In this document: positions 34,001 through 43,800 of the stretch, piece by piece | How the letters are laid out: every line of letters starts with the position of its first letter | How positions within the stretch are numbered: the first letter of the stretch is position 1 | DNA from: CAZAPG01 sp964486935 | GTDB taxonomy: Bacteria; Chloroflexota; Anaerolineae; 4572-78; J111 | DNA length: 59,231 nt | Assembly: GCA_964486935.1 (NCBI GenBank) | Contig: CAZAPG010000049.1 | Span: forward strand, 1-59,231 | Direction: 5' to 3' | Position numbers and translations under genes: made by a program | The notes under the pieces: model-generated | The model's input: the letters and a program-made list of their open reading frames with translations, nothing else | What the model was told of the DNA's origin: nothing | The model's database searches: none

Positions 34001-34103
34001 TGAAGTCGGTCTGTACAACGCCGCCGACCCCGCCTTCACCCGCCTGCCCCTGGCCAACGGCGACAATCGCGTCATTCTGCCCCGGTCGCTCACCGTTGAG
34101 TGA
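31077..34103 (+). CDS. GT-C membrane glycosyltransferase (PMT-like) with repeated beta-sandwich tail
   Basis: The 1008-residue protein begins MSKHRLWLLSLILIAFGLRL, then SLWYDEGVTWM with the Asp-Glu pair typical of the PMT/ArnT group, and QPPLYYLLIW. About 11 helices run to residue 450. The soluble rest contains several beta-sandwich units (LTFYWQAEARFKTNYTIFTHLLGPDE to GDYAVEVGLYNAADP). Repeat-coded loops occur at 31555-31690 and 32050-32130. The N-terminus is paralogous to the gene at 49604 (MSKHRYWLLVIILIALALRL). It should act on polyprenyl-linked sugars outside the membrane. Confidence 0.8.
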   Translation: MSKHRLWLLSLILIAFGLRLTLLGEQSLWYDEGVTWMLSQMKLPDLIEWTAADIQPPLYYLLIWTTDIFWGDSEWALRFPSALFNTLTVPLLYALARRLFTPAPLLPHPPAPPRRRASAALLAVILFTLSPLMVYYSQEARMYTLLTFLSTLAGYLLLKAISNYQYPKGTSLAISNKQYPQGALLPLTTYQLPKTHDKPAHYSPRSVPTSYSLLYAFTAAAALYTHYFAAFLLIAHAGYALYILWQQHFSKPLLAQFVVAFGGAMLLFAPWLPTLLARLGDDPSYWPGALKLNEAVRKVLISFTAGETVFEQIGGWLALAYFGFLILSFVIRHPARSFVLRPSSRPTHHSSLFLLLWLLLPILLILTLSYQSPKFNPRYTLLAWPAFALLTAALLAPKHLPTATPYAPRATSPVPRFLSTLTLLFILATFTYSLFNWFTDPRFSKDDFQALAQFVRERQAPNETVLLSSGHLFPVWAYYSGWEGWTPLPWMLRLNVNRVTQLGIAAEIADAVKGKDGVWLVTWQDEVIDPNGVVPFWLDLIGERPDDAGDFWGVGLEHWRINPEKVALLHQSPIQRPVEFLTSAATSSGSASTGMPAFNFANQVDLLGYTQLSDTDLALFWRPRQPLPDNLILTLDLTDPNGFDWDRESLIGRPGAYLYPPSRWPVGEVVMTRHRLPWQIGAPPGLYTVEIGLGQADTELAGWDVLDEQGRPQRRTALLDFVNLSELVRPDSGPLPIDNDPAIDFLPILAVRRMILPQTAAQPGDRLLLALLWQAGEFNLDNVSVAFDVTDAAGQTHRVGASFTPSRQFNLPRWQPGDVVLGQYWLDIPPEAAPGPASLQLHLINVSGFFYDEVFPLAGLEILPTDRNFTPPESVDMPLQADFSGQAALLGADCPNRCRAAPGQSITLTFYWQAEARFKTNYTIFTHLLGPDETVLINADHAPPKPTQGWVPGEIITDAVTLTIPAGLPPGDYAVEVGLYNAADPAFTRLPLANGDNRVILPRSLTVE
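31555..31690. repeat. Heptamer-like repeat block inside the GT-C gene
   Basis: The block has the degenerate units AATTATCAATACCC, AATTAGCAATAAACAATACCC and TTACCACTTACCACTTACCAATTACC. It is in frame and encodes NYQYPKGT, SNKQYPQG and PLTTYQLPK in one extracytoplasmic loop. Its low GC contrasts sharply with the surrounding sequence. Confidence 0.65.
32050..32130. repeat. Short-unit repeats inside the GT-C gene
   Basis: The units TTTGTCATTTGTCATTCGTC, CCTTCGTCCTTCGTCCTTCATC and CCACTCATCACTCATCC follow one another in frame. They encode the loop FVIRHPARSFVLRPSSRPTH between two helices. Confidence 0.55.
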
Positions 34104-34143
34104 GATGTTGACTTTGTGTTATAATCAACTTGAGATATTGGCC

Positions 34144-34171
34144 GGAGTGAAAAAGTGCACTTTTTCACTCC
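34144..34171. repeat. 28-bp perfect palindrome, GGAGTGAAAAA family
   Basis: GGAGTGAAAAAGTG is followed by its exact reverse complement. It lies 26 bases before the start of the KAP NTPase gene. Relatives are at 252-279 and at 12653. Confidence 0.75.
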
Positions 34172-34197
34172 CAACAACTCAGCAAGGGCAAAACCAA

Positions 34198-37100
34198 ATG
34201 GCAACAGAAGCCCAAGAAAACATTCCCGCCCAAACGCGGAACATCCCCCCCGACCTGGCCGAACGGCTCCGCTCCCGCCGGCCCGGTTATGACCGCATTT
34301 TTGAGCTATGGCGGGAATATGATGAACTTCCGGCGGACAAACGCAAGCAGATGAATGAGATTCAGGTAACTGATCCTTTTGTATGGTCAATGTTTGAGGC
34401 TCTCGGTTGGTCTGTCAAAGGGGACGAGTCTCCCCCTAGAACAAATGAGCAAACCTTCAGGCCGGTTCATCTCTTTTTAGAATATCAAGATTTGCTTATT
34501 CCAGTTGAGGTCAGGAAATTCAGTGATCCCCTTAATTCTTATCAAGACAAACGAACTGGTCGCTGGGAAATCCTTACGAACTTTGAAACTATATTGATTT
34601 GGGATGTAAGTGATTTCGATAATCCACGGCTCACCCTAAAAACCAATCCCCTCTTATACCTCACCGACGAGTCGCCGGAGGTTGACCTGCTGGCCGCCGA
34701 AAATTTCTACCAACGGCTGGCGCGTCCCCCGGAACCGGCCCAAAAAGGCGAGGCCGCCCCACCCATCGAGCAAATGCAGACCGAGAGTCTCGACGCGCCC
34801 ACCGAACAGGTGGCGCAACAAACCATTCAACCGCCGGTGGAGGAGGCGGACTCCAGCGCCCAAACCGCCATCCCCACCGAAGCGCCGGAGGCGCTAAAGG
34901 TCGGTGAGACGATTGCCGGCCCGCCGGAGGAAGAACCGGCCCCACCCCCGCCCGACCTCGGCGCCTACGGCCAGCCGGATGGCCCCCAGCAGCGCTACGA
35001 GGAGGTGATGGCCGGCCTCAGCTTTGGCCGCGCCGGAATGACAGCCCGCACCATCACCGCCCTGGTCAGGCAGCGCGAGTCCGGCGAACCGCTGCTGCTG
35101 CTGCCGGGCGACAGCCTGAGCGAGGGGCAGGAGATTATCCAGCCCGGCCCGGCGCACGGCGGCGCGGCGGAAGACGCCATCGGCGTGGCGCAGCAGGTGG
35201 TATTTAATGAACGCTGCGTGGCCGCGCTGGCCGCGTTTGAGGGCGACCGGCGCTACCTTTCCACCCTGCCCAATGGCCGGCCCATCAGCGGCGTGGCCGA
35301 ACCCCGGCCCGGTCTGCCGATTTGCATTTTTGGCGCGGAGCGGGGTTATAAACAGGGCGCTATCAGCTATACGGATTTGGCCGCCCGCAACATCTCGATG
35401 CAGTTTGACGAGCGGCGCGCGCTCAAAATTGAGCAGGGTTTCTTTATTGAAGACCCCGACTTTTCCGGCGCGGCGGATGTGGGGGCGCTGGTGCTCACCC
35501 CCGACACCAACCAGGCCGTGGGCGTCGTGCTGGGCCAGAATGAGCAGGGGACCCTCTGCCTCAACATCGAGCCGATTCTGGAACAACTCAACATCGAGTT
35601 CATCCCGCAGCCGGTGCGCTTTCTGCGCCAGCACCAAACCGCCGACGAACTGACCGCCACCAACGACCTGATTGGCGGCGAAGACCGGCTGGGCTTTCGC
35701 CATTACATCGACGCCTTTGTGCGGCTGATTAAAGACAAAAACACCCTGCCGCCGCTGACCATCGGCGTGTACGGCGCGTGGGGCAGCGGCAAATCCTTTT
35801 TAATGGACAAAATTGCCACCGCGCTCTACCCCAAACAGGCTGAGACCGCCGGGCGGCTCAAAAAAATCTGGCGGCGGCTGTGGCCCTCGCCCCGTCTGTG
35901 GCAAACCGATACGCTGGTGGTTCGCTTTGAAGCCTGGGATTACAACGCCACCGACAAGCTGTGGGCCGGGCTGGTGGAGCAGATCTTCAAAACCCTTGAA
36001 ACGGAGTTGGGCTGGTACTGGCTGCTGCGCTTTAATCTCAAGCGCAATTGGCAGCGGCAGTGGCGCGCCCTGCGGGTCAAACTGCTGCCCTACAGCCTGA
36101 TGGCTATCGTCGTCGGCGCGCTGGTGGTCGGCTTTCTGCTCACCGACCAGGGGCAGTGGGCCGTGGCCGTGGGCGGCACCACCACCCTTATTCTGCTGGC
36201 CCGCCAGTTGATCGACCTGTTTTCGACCAGCGCCAGCCAGCGCATTGTGGATATGTTTGCCAGCGCCGATTACAAGCAGGATATCGGCTTTATGGGGCGC
36301 ATTCGGGAGGATCTGGAGGATTTTGCCGGCAACCTGCCCGACCGGCCCGACCACAAAATGAAGGTGGTTGTTTTTATTGACGACCTGGACCGCTGCGACC
36401 CCAAAAAGTCGGTGGAAGTGCTGGAGGCCATCAAGCTGCTGCTGGAGCTGGACCGCTTTATTGTCTTTCTGGCCCTCGACGCCCGGATTATTACCCAGGC
36501 GGTTGAACAGCACTACGGCAAGGTGCTGACCGAGGCCGAAATTACCGGCTACGAGTACCTGGACAAAATTGTGCAGATTCCCTTCAGCATTCCCGACCCG
36601 CCGCCGGGCGACCTGCGCAACTATCTCGGCTCGCTGGTGGGCATGAGCCAGGCCGAGATTCCGCCGCTCGAACTGGCGCCCGCCGGACGAGAGGCGGCAG
36701 AGCCGGCCAGATTTGTGGCCGAAGCCATCGAACCGGCGCGCGAGGGCAGCGAGCCACCGGTCAGCTCACCGCCGCCGGGCCGCGACGCCTCCGGCGCCGA
36801 ACCACCCGCAACCCCGCAACCGGCAGAGCCACGCCGGGCCGGTCGGGAAGCAGCGGCTGAGGAAATCGCCCCTCTCACCGATGTGCCGTTTGATACCATC
36901 GAAGTGATTTTTACCCCGGATGAGCAAAAAACCTTTCTGGATTTCCACGCCCACCTGGACACCAATCCCCGCCGGCTCAAGCGGCTGGTCAACATTTACA
37001 AGCTGGTGCGGGTGCTCATCAGCGGCCAGCAGAATCAGGCGGCCACGGGCGGCCCACCACCCAATCATCGCCACATTCTGGGCTGGCTGGTGGTTTGCGA

Positions 37101-37425
37101 GCAGTGGCCCTACGCCGCCCACGTGATGCTGGAAATTATGGCTGACAGTTACAAGCGGGCCGAGACAAATCCGCAGGCCCGCCGGGCGTTGGAAATCACC
37201 CCGTTAACCGAGCTGCAACAGGCCGCGCAGCAGCGCATCGCCAGAGAAGAAAACAAAGCCCTGCAAAAGCTTGATTTAAAGTACGACCGGCTGGAAAGCT
37301 TTATTGGCCGCCACCTGCGTGACTTCACCTTGATGGATTTAAGGCGTTTAAAGCCATTTACCGTCAACTTCAACCCTGCCCTCAGCGCCGAAGTGCGCCT
37401 GACCCTCTCCAAAGGGGGCAGTTAG
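34198..37425 (+). CDS. KAP-family P-loop NTPase with nuclease-like and protease-like N-terminal domains
   Basis: The 1075-residue protein starts at MATEAQENIP. Residues about 1-165 look like an HsdR_N/type IIG nuclease-type fold: PVHLFLEYQDLLIPVEVRKF and WEILTNFETILIWDV match the 'LTNF..I..D' core, but the catalytic E-x-K reads E-V-R. A Pro/Ala linker (177-257) leads to a trypsin-like fold (260-485) whose GDSG site is lost (AADVGALVLTPD). The KAP NTPase follows: Walker A GVYGAWGSGKSF near 523, two membrane helices inserted near 630-675, Walker B VVVFIDDLDRCDP near 723, and NPRRLKRLVN near 922. KAP proteins occur in bacterial conflict systems. Confidence 0.75.
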   Translation: MATEAQENIPAQTRNIPPDLAERLRSRRPGYDRIFELWREYDELPADKRKQMNEIQVTDPFVWSMFEALGWSVKGDESPPRTNEQTFRPVHLFLEYQDLLIPVEVRKFSDPLNSYQDKRTGRWEILTNFETILIWDVSDFDNPRLTLKTNPLLYLTDESPEVDLLAAENFYQRLARPPEPAQKGEAAPPIEQMQTESLDAPTEQVAQQTIQPPVEEADSSAQTAIPTEAPEALKVGETIAGPPEEEPAPPPPDLGAYGQPDGPQQRYEEVMAGLSFGRAGMTARTITALVRQRESGEPLLLLPGDSLSEGQEIIQPGPAHGGAAEDAIGVAQQVVFNERCVAALAAFEGDRRYLSTLPNGRPISGVAEPRPGLPICIFGAERGYKQGAISYTDLAARNISMQFDERRALKIEQGFFIEDPDFSGAADVGALVLTPDTNQAVGVVLGQNEQGTLCLNIEPILEQLNIEFIPQPVRFLRQHQTADELTATNDLIGGEDRLGFRHYIDAFVRLIKDKNTLPPLTIGVYGAWGSGKSFLMDKIATALYPKQAETAGRLKKIWRRLWPSPRLWQTDTLVVRFEAWDYNATDKLWAGLVEQIFKTLETELGWYWLLRFNLKRNWQRQWRALRVKLLPYSLMAIVVGALVVGFLLTDQGQWAVAVGGTTTLILLARQLIDLFSTSASQRIVDMFASADYKQDIGFMGRIREDLEDFAGNLPDRPDHKMKVVVFIDDLDRCDPKKSVEVLEAIKLLLELDRFIVFLALDARIITQAVEQHYGKVLTEAEITGYEYLDKIVQIPFSIPDPPPGDLRNYLGSLVGMSQAEIPPLELAPAGREAAEPARFVAEAIEPAREGSEPPVSSPPPGRDASGAEPPATPQPAEPRRAGREAAAEEIAPLTDVPFDTIEVIFTPDEQKTFLDFHAHLDTNPRRLKRLVNIYKLVRVLISGQQNQAATGGPPPNHRHILGWLVVCEQWPYAAHVMLEIMADSYKRAETNPQARRALEITPLTELQQAAQQRIAREENKALQKLDLKYDRLESFIGRHLRDFTLMDLRRLKPFTVNFNPALSAEVRLTLSKGGS

Positions 37426-37531
37426 CGCCAATTTTACCCAAACTGCTGAAAGGCTCAATTAGTACTTTTTAGCTAGGCCCAAAAACCGGACGGGCGTCCG
37501 ACTCTAACCCATTTCTTATGGATTTACAATC

Positions 37532-37637
37532 GGTTTAGTGTTATACTGGTATGAGTTACGCAGTTCAGCTTCCCGGAAGTTGAGCCATAAAACCGGCTTT
37601 CGGGAAGGTCTTCAGCAATGGGTTTAGTATTACACTG
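37532..37637. repeat. Hairpin flanked by 17-base direct repeats
   Basis: GGTTTAGTGTTATACTG (37532-37548) and GGTTTAGTATTACACTG (37621-37637) differ at two bases and flank a hairpin (37569-37607) of the CTTCCCGGAAG family seen at 9773-9814. The arrangement looks like an inserted element with duplicated flanks. The first repeat contains TGTTATACT, an extended -10 that could be a promoter for the gene at 37871. Confidence 0.55.
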
Positions 37638-37782
37638 AAACAAAGCTTAAAACGCTTCACAATTTTCAGCCAATATTACAACCAAACAAACTCTTAACCA
37701 CCTGCCACACTTCCAAACCAACGCGATATTCGACTCAGAAATTCAATTTTGTAAAGCGTTAGACAGGTTTTTCCTCAAAAAA

Positions 37783-37814
37783 CTCGGCCTTTTATATACC
37801 TCAACAAGGCCGAG
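37783..37814 (+). other. Hairpin in the leader of the giant secreted protein gene
   Basis: CTCGGCCTT and AAGGCCGAG form a perfect 9-bp stem around a 14-base loop, followed by ACGGTTTTATT. It lies 57 bases before the ATG at 37871 and may terminate or regulate transcription. The gap 37426-37870 contains no gene. Confidence 0.5.
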
Positions 37815-37870
37815 ACGGTTTTATTGGGCAAAATAGCCGTTCTCAACGGCAACTCGGGAGAGAAAATAAT

Positions 37871-40800
37871 ATGTTGAAACGCAAACGTGTCGGTTTGGGT
37901 TTACTTTTACGTTTCCTGGCTCTGGTGGTTTTGGTTGGCTTTGCCCCGGCACCTCAGTCAAATCAAATATTTGCCAGCAGCCCTCCAAATCACCCACCCC
38001 AAATTACAAATTTGCAGACTGGTCAGGATGAAGAACCCATCGCCGATATTTTTATTACCGACCAGGGTATCATTCCGTCAGAAATTACCATTAGCGCCGG
38101 CGATACGTTACGCTGGCTCAACCAAACCAGCCAAACCGTTCATCTTCAAAGCGCCAGCCTTGGGCCAGATACTAATACAATTTTCCTCCCTTTAGTATCT
38201 ATTAGTATTGATAATAAGGAGGATGGGCCGCAAGCAGAAGCAGGCCCTAATGCCAATTCTTCACCGGCGGCCAGCCCCCTCCTGGCTCAAGAAGCCGCCT
38301 GGCCGGGCGGTGAAATTGCGCCCAGCCAGGTCGTCACCCACACCTTTAACCAACCCGGCGGGTATACTTATCAACTGGCCGACGCCTCCCCCTCGACAGG
38401 ATCGTTGAATACCGCCTCATCCAATAGCGTCACCGTTATTGTTGCGTCTACCAGCGAGGGACTGCACCCGGCCGATATTTCAATTGCGGCCGGTTCCGAC
38501 TTTGTAGCCGCCGGTACGGGTCTGGCATCGCAGCCGGGTACAATTGATATCGAGATACCCGAGGATGCCGACATCAAACAGGTGCTTCTCTACTGGTCGG
38601 GCGCAACCCCCACCAACACCCCCGGCGATAATACCGTTAGACTTAACGGCGCTGTAAACGTTACCGGCGCGTTAATTGGCGGACCCCATTTCTTTTACAG
38701 CAGCGCCTACTTTTCCAGTTTCAGGGCCGATATTACCGGATTGGGACTGGTCGCTCCCGGCGATAACAGCCTGACGATTGACAATATGTCTTTTGGCAAA
38801 GAAAACAACGGCGCCGGCCTGCTGGTCATTTTTGATGATGGCTCTGCCGCCGCCAACATCCAGATTCACGATGGTCTGGATTTATCCTTTATCAACTTCC
38901 CGGAACCGCGCAAAACCACCGCGCCCCAAACCTTCGAGTTTGCCTCTGCCGACTTTGAGCGCGCGGCTAAACTGGTTCTGTTTGTGGGCAGTATCGCTAC
39001 CAATCGACCCAACGCCATTAAGGTGACTGTTAATGGCGTTACTACCACGCACGTTAACCTGCTGGCCAGCCACGATGGCCCGGAGTGGGACAGCCTGACT
39101 TTACCGGTGACAATCCCGGCCGGGGTCACGGAACTCACGGTTCAGGTGCTTTCGCAAAGCGATGGCTCCGGCAAGTTACCGGCCTCGCTGTCCTGGATTG
39201 CCGCGGCCCTGTCGCTGCCAGAAACCGAAGCAGGCGACCCGGCCCAAACCGGCCCCATTTTTGTAGTCAACACCGCCGATGACCATGACGACGGCGTTTG
39301 CGGCGTTCTGGACTGCTCTCTGCGCGAGGCCATTAACGCCGCCAACGAGCGGCCTAACGATGATGAGGCGTCGCCCGATGAAATTCACTTTGACCTGCCC
39401 GGCGAAACGGTCATCTCACCCGCTTCGGCGCTGCCCGCCATTGACGACCCGGTTATCATTGACGGCACAACCCAATCAGAAACGGTCAGTTGCGACCCGC
39501 TCTCGCTGCTGGTTACGCTGGATGGCGCCGGCCTGAGCGGCGATGGCCTGAACATCAGCGGCGGCGGCAGCACCGTGCGCGGCCTGATTATTGAAGGCTT
39601 TGGCGACGATGGGATTGAGTTGAATACCCTGGGCGGCAATACCGTGGAATGTAACATTATCTCTGCCAACGGCGGCAACGGCGTTCACGTAGCCGATGGC
39701 GCCGGCAATACCATCTCTGCCAACAGTATTTTTGACAACGACCTGCTGGGCATTGACCTGGGCGGCGACGACGTAACCGAAAGCGACCCCAACGATGTCG
39801 ATGCCGGCGCGAATGATCTCCAAAACTTCCCGGTGGTTTTTGCCGCCATACCCGATGGCGGCAACCTGCAAATTCCCGGCCTGTTTTTTGGCGCGCCCGA
39901 AACCACTTACACCCTGGAATTTTTCGCCAGCCCCACCTGCGATCCATCCACTTACGGCGAAGGGCAAACGTTTATCGGCGCTATCACCCCGACGTCATCT
40001 GACCCGATAACCACCAATGACGAGGGCTTTGACACCTTCCTGGAAACTTTTTCGGTTAGCGTGCCGGAAGGGCACTTTGTGACCGCCACCGCCACCGACC
40101 CGCAGGGCAACACCTCGGAGTTTTCGCAGTGCGTGATTGTTGGCCCGGATAATACCTCATGGCCCAATGCCCTGGATGTGAATCTAAACAATGTTCTTGG
40201 CAACGGCTTTCTCAACGGCTCCGTTGACCAGTTTTTGACCAAGCAGGGCGAGTCTCGCTGGTATAAATTTGAGGTGCAGCCCAACACCATTGTTATTATT
40301 ACCCTCACCGGCAACCCTAATCTGCCGCAGAACTACAACCTGAGCGGCCACAAAGATATCTTCGTTGCCTTCCAGGAGCTAACCAACGGCCCCGCCACAG
40401 AGCAGGATTTATCGCAGCTTGGCGCTGAGTTTGCCCCATCCAATTTCAGCCCGTCAAATTTCAGCCCGTCCAATTTCAGCCCATCAAACTTCAGCCCGTC
40501 CAATTTCAGCCCCAGCAATTTCAGCCCGTCCAATTTCAGCCCGTCCAATTTCAGCCCATCGAACTTCAGCCCGTCCAATTTCAGCCCCAGCAACTTCAGN
40601 NNNNNNNNNNNNNNNNNNNNNNNNNNNNNNNNNNNNNNNNNNNNNNNNNNNNNNNNNNNNNNNNNNNNNNNNNNNNNNNNNNNNNNNNNNNNNNNNNNNT
40701 TCAGCCCATCGAACTTCAGCCCGTCCAATTTCAGCCCCAGCAACTTCAGCCCGTCCAATTTCAGCCCGTCAAACTTCAGCCCGTCAAACTTCTCGGCGGC

Positions 40801-43800
40801 GCAGACCAACAGCCTGATTGGCTACTCCGACTTCCCCGGCACGCTGGGCGAGGGCCTGATTTTGCGCACCTGGAACAACGCCGGGTTCTTCTACGTGCGG
40901 GTTAACGGCACCAACGGCGCGTTCACCCCGCACGAGTCTTTCCACGTGGAAGTCACCCTGATTCCCAGCTCTTGCGAGCAGTACCTGGATAGCCTGGCTG
41001 CCAACCCCTTGCCGCCCACCAGCCTCAATGCCACCCCCGGCGACCGGGAAACCATCATTCTGGTTGACCAGGCCCGCATGGCCGGCACCCCTCTGACCGA
41101 ACTCAATGCTTTTGCCGCCCGCAGCGATGTCAAAGGTGTCGTCGTTAATGTGGGCGCAGATAATCGGGTGGCCGCGGCCAATGCCCTGGCCGACACCCAT
41201 TTTGATTGCCCCTACGCCAAAAACGTGGCGGCCGAGGCCATTCGGGATATCGTCAGAGATTATGCCGGCGTGAATCCGCTGGATTATATTGTCATCGTCG
41301 GCAATGATGAGGTGATTCCCTTCTACCGCTACCCGGATAATACCAGCCTGGGCAACGAGAGTCTGTACGTGCCGCCGGTGCTTGATTTCACCGAATCGCA
41401 GGCCAGCCTGCGCTTGAGCTATATTTTAACGCAAGATTTTTACGGCTCGCCGCTTGACGTGTCGCTGCAAGTGAACGAATTGCCCACGCCCGGCCTGGCC
41501 GTAGGCCGCCTGGTGGAAACCCCGGGGGAAATTGTGAATATGCTCAACGCCTATATCGACACCAATGGCGTAGTAGCGCCGCAATCGGCCCTCAGTACCG
41601 GCTACGACTTTTTGGCCGATGTGGCCTATGCCGTAGACGAAGAATTTACGGCCGGTTTACCTCCTGGCGCTACGGTTAACACCCTCATTACGCCGGGCCA
41701 TATCTCGCCCCAGGATACCGACGACCCCACCATCGGCCAGAGCGTGCCCGATGACCCGGATGACCCGTTTGCCTGGACGGCCGATAACCTGAGCGACGCC
41801 TTTCTGGTAGACCGCCACGATCTTGTCTTTTTGGCCGGTCACTTTAGCGCGGTCAGCGCTCTGGCCGCCGATTACAGCACCGGCCTGCTCACCACCGATT
41901 TGACGGCATCGCCCGTTGACCTGAAAAATTCTATTGTCTTCAGCGCGGGCTGTCACTCCGGGTACAACATTGTCGATGAGCACAGCATCCCCTTTGTCAC
42001 CTTCACCCCCGACTGGCCGCGCGCCTTCGCCCAAAAAGGAGCCACCTTCCTGGGCGGCACCGGCTACCAGTACGGCGATACCGATTTTATTGAATACAGC
42101 GAGCGCCTGTACCTTGAATTTACCCGCCAGTTGCGTACCAATGCCCAGGCGGAAGTTCCGGTGGGCCAGGCGCTCTTCCGGGCCAAGCAGGCTTATCTGG
42201 CCGGCACGCTGAAAATGGAGCCGCTGCACGAAAAATCGCTGCTGGAAGCCACGCTCTTTGGCCTGCCCATGCTCAAGGTGAACATGGGCGGCGCGCGCCT
42301 GTCGCTGGGCGGCGGCGCTTCCGTTGTCACCAGCACCAATTCCGAACCGCAACCCGGCCAAACGTTTGGCCTGACGTCTGCCGACATCACAATTACGCCG
42401 GATTTCACCCCGCACACCAAAACGCTCAAAAACACCGAAGATAACTCTACCGTTGAAGCCTTCTACCTGTCCGGCTCCGGCGGGCAAGAGCTGGTTGTCA
42501 CCAACCCCGACGAGCCAACCCTGCCGCTGGAAATTCGCAACGTGGGCGTAGCGGGAACGGTGCTGCGCGGCGTAGGCTTTCGGGGCGGCCAGTACACCGA
42601 CCTGGAAGACATACTGCCCCTCAGCGGCGCGCCCACTACCGAACTGCGCGGCGTCCACATCCCCTTCTTAACGCAGGTGTTCTACCCGGTGCAGCCGTGG
42701 CGGGTCAACTACTTTAATGCGCTGGCCGGCGGCGACCCGCTGCTGTTTGTTACCCCGGCCCAATTCATCTCAGATTTTGACTCGCCGGGCGCGCAGTTGG
42801 GCACCATGCGCCGCTTTAACAACATGCAATTCCGCCTGTTCTACAATGATAACACCACCAATTTTGGCGAGGGCGTTATCCCGGCCCTGGCCGCGCCGCC
42901 CACCATCGCCAATATCTCAACCATGACCGGTACCAACACCGTCTCCTTTACAATTGAGATGGCCGGCTACCCGGCGGCGGGTATTCAGGAAGTGTGGGTC
43001 ACTTACACCGACCTTGACAACCCCGGTCTGTGGCAATCGCTTGACCTGAGCCGCAGCGCCGACCCGCGGCAGTGGGTCGGCCAACTTTCGGGCATCAGCA
43101 ACCCGTGCAATATTCGCTTTATGGTGCAGGCGGTCAACGGGGTGGGGCTGGTCAGCCTTAATACTAATTTGGGCGCGTACCATAACCCCTGCCTGGCCGC
43201 GCCGCAGGAGCCTACCCAACTAACGCCCATCGACGTGGAGCACGAAGACCCCGGCGAAAGCAGCCCCTTCCCTTACGGCACGCTGGTTACGTTCAGCACT
43301 GTTCTGAGAGATGGCAGCAACAACCCGCTGAGTAACCAACTGGTCTTCTTTGTGATGGGTTCGCAAGGCCGGCTGGGCGTGACCAACGGCAGCGGCGAGG
43401 CCGGCGTGACCATGCCCCTGTTTGGCCTGCCCGGCCAGTATGAGGTCAAAGCCTTCTTTATCGGCACCGACCTGTACCAGCCGTCATCCGTGGTAGAGAC
43501 AATAGCGGTTGAAAAGCAGGATACAATCTTAACGCTCGACCCGCCCAGCGTTACCGGCAGCCCCGATGACGACAAACTACTGGCCGCCATTCTCAAAACC
43601 GCCGACGGTCGCCCCCTGGTAGAGCGCACCCTCTTCTTTGTGGTGGAAAATGCCGCTGACGGCACCGTTGCCAATAGTCTGCCGGTCATCACCGATTATC
43701 TGGGCCGGGCTTTCCTGGGCAATCTTGACCTGCCGGCCGGACTGTACAACCTCAAGGTGTACTTCAACGGCAATATTATCCTGCGCCACAACGAAACATC

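Noticed and set aside
33949..34197. N-terminal extension of the KAP NTPase into the previous gene
   Set aside because: It would overlap the end of the GT-C gene in another frame and cross a perfect palindrome; the ATG at 34198 starts a sensible protein.
40436..40792. CRISPR-like array
   Set aside because: The 15-base units are contiguous, in frame and encode SPSNF; there are no unique spacers and no cas genes.
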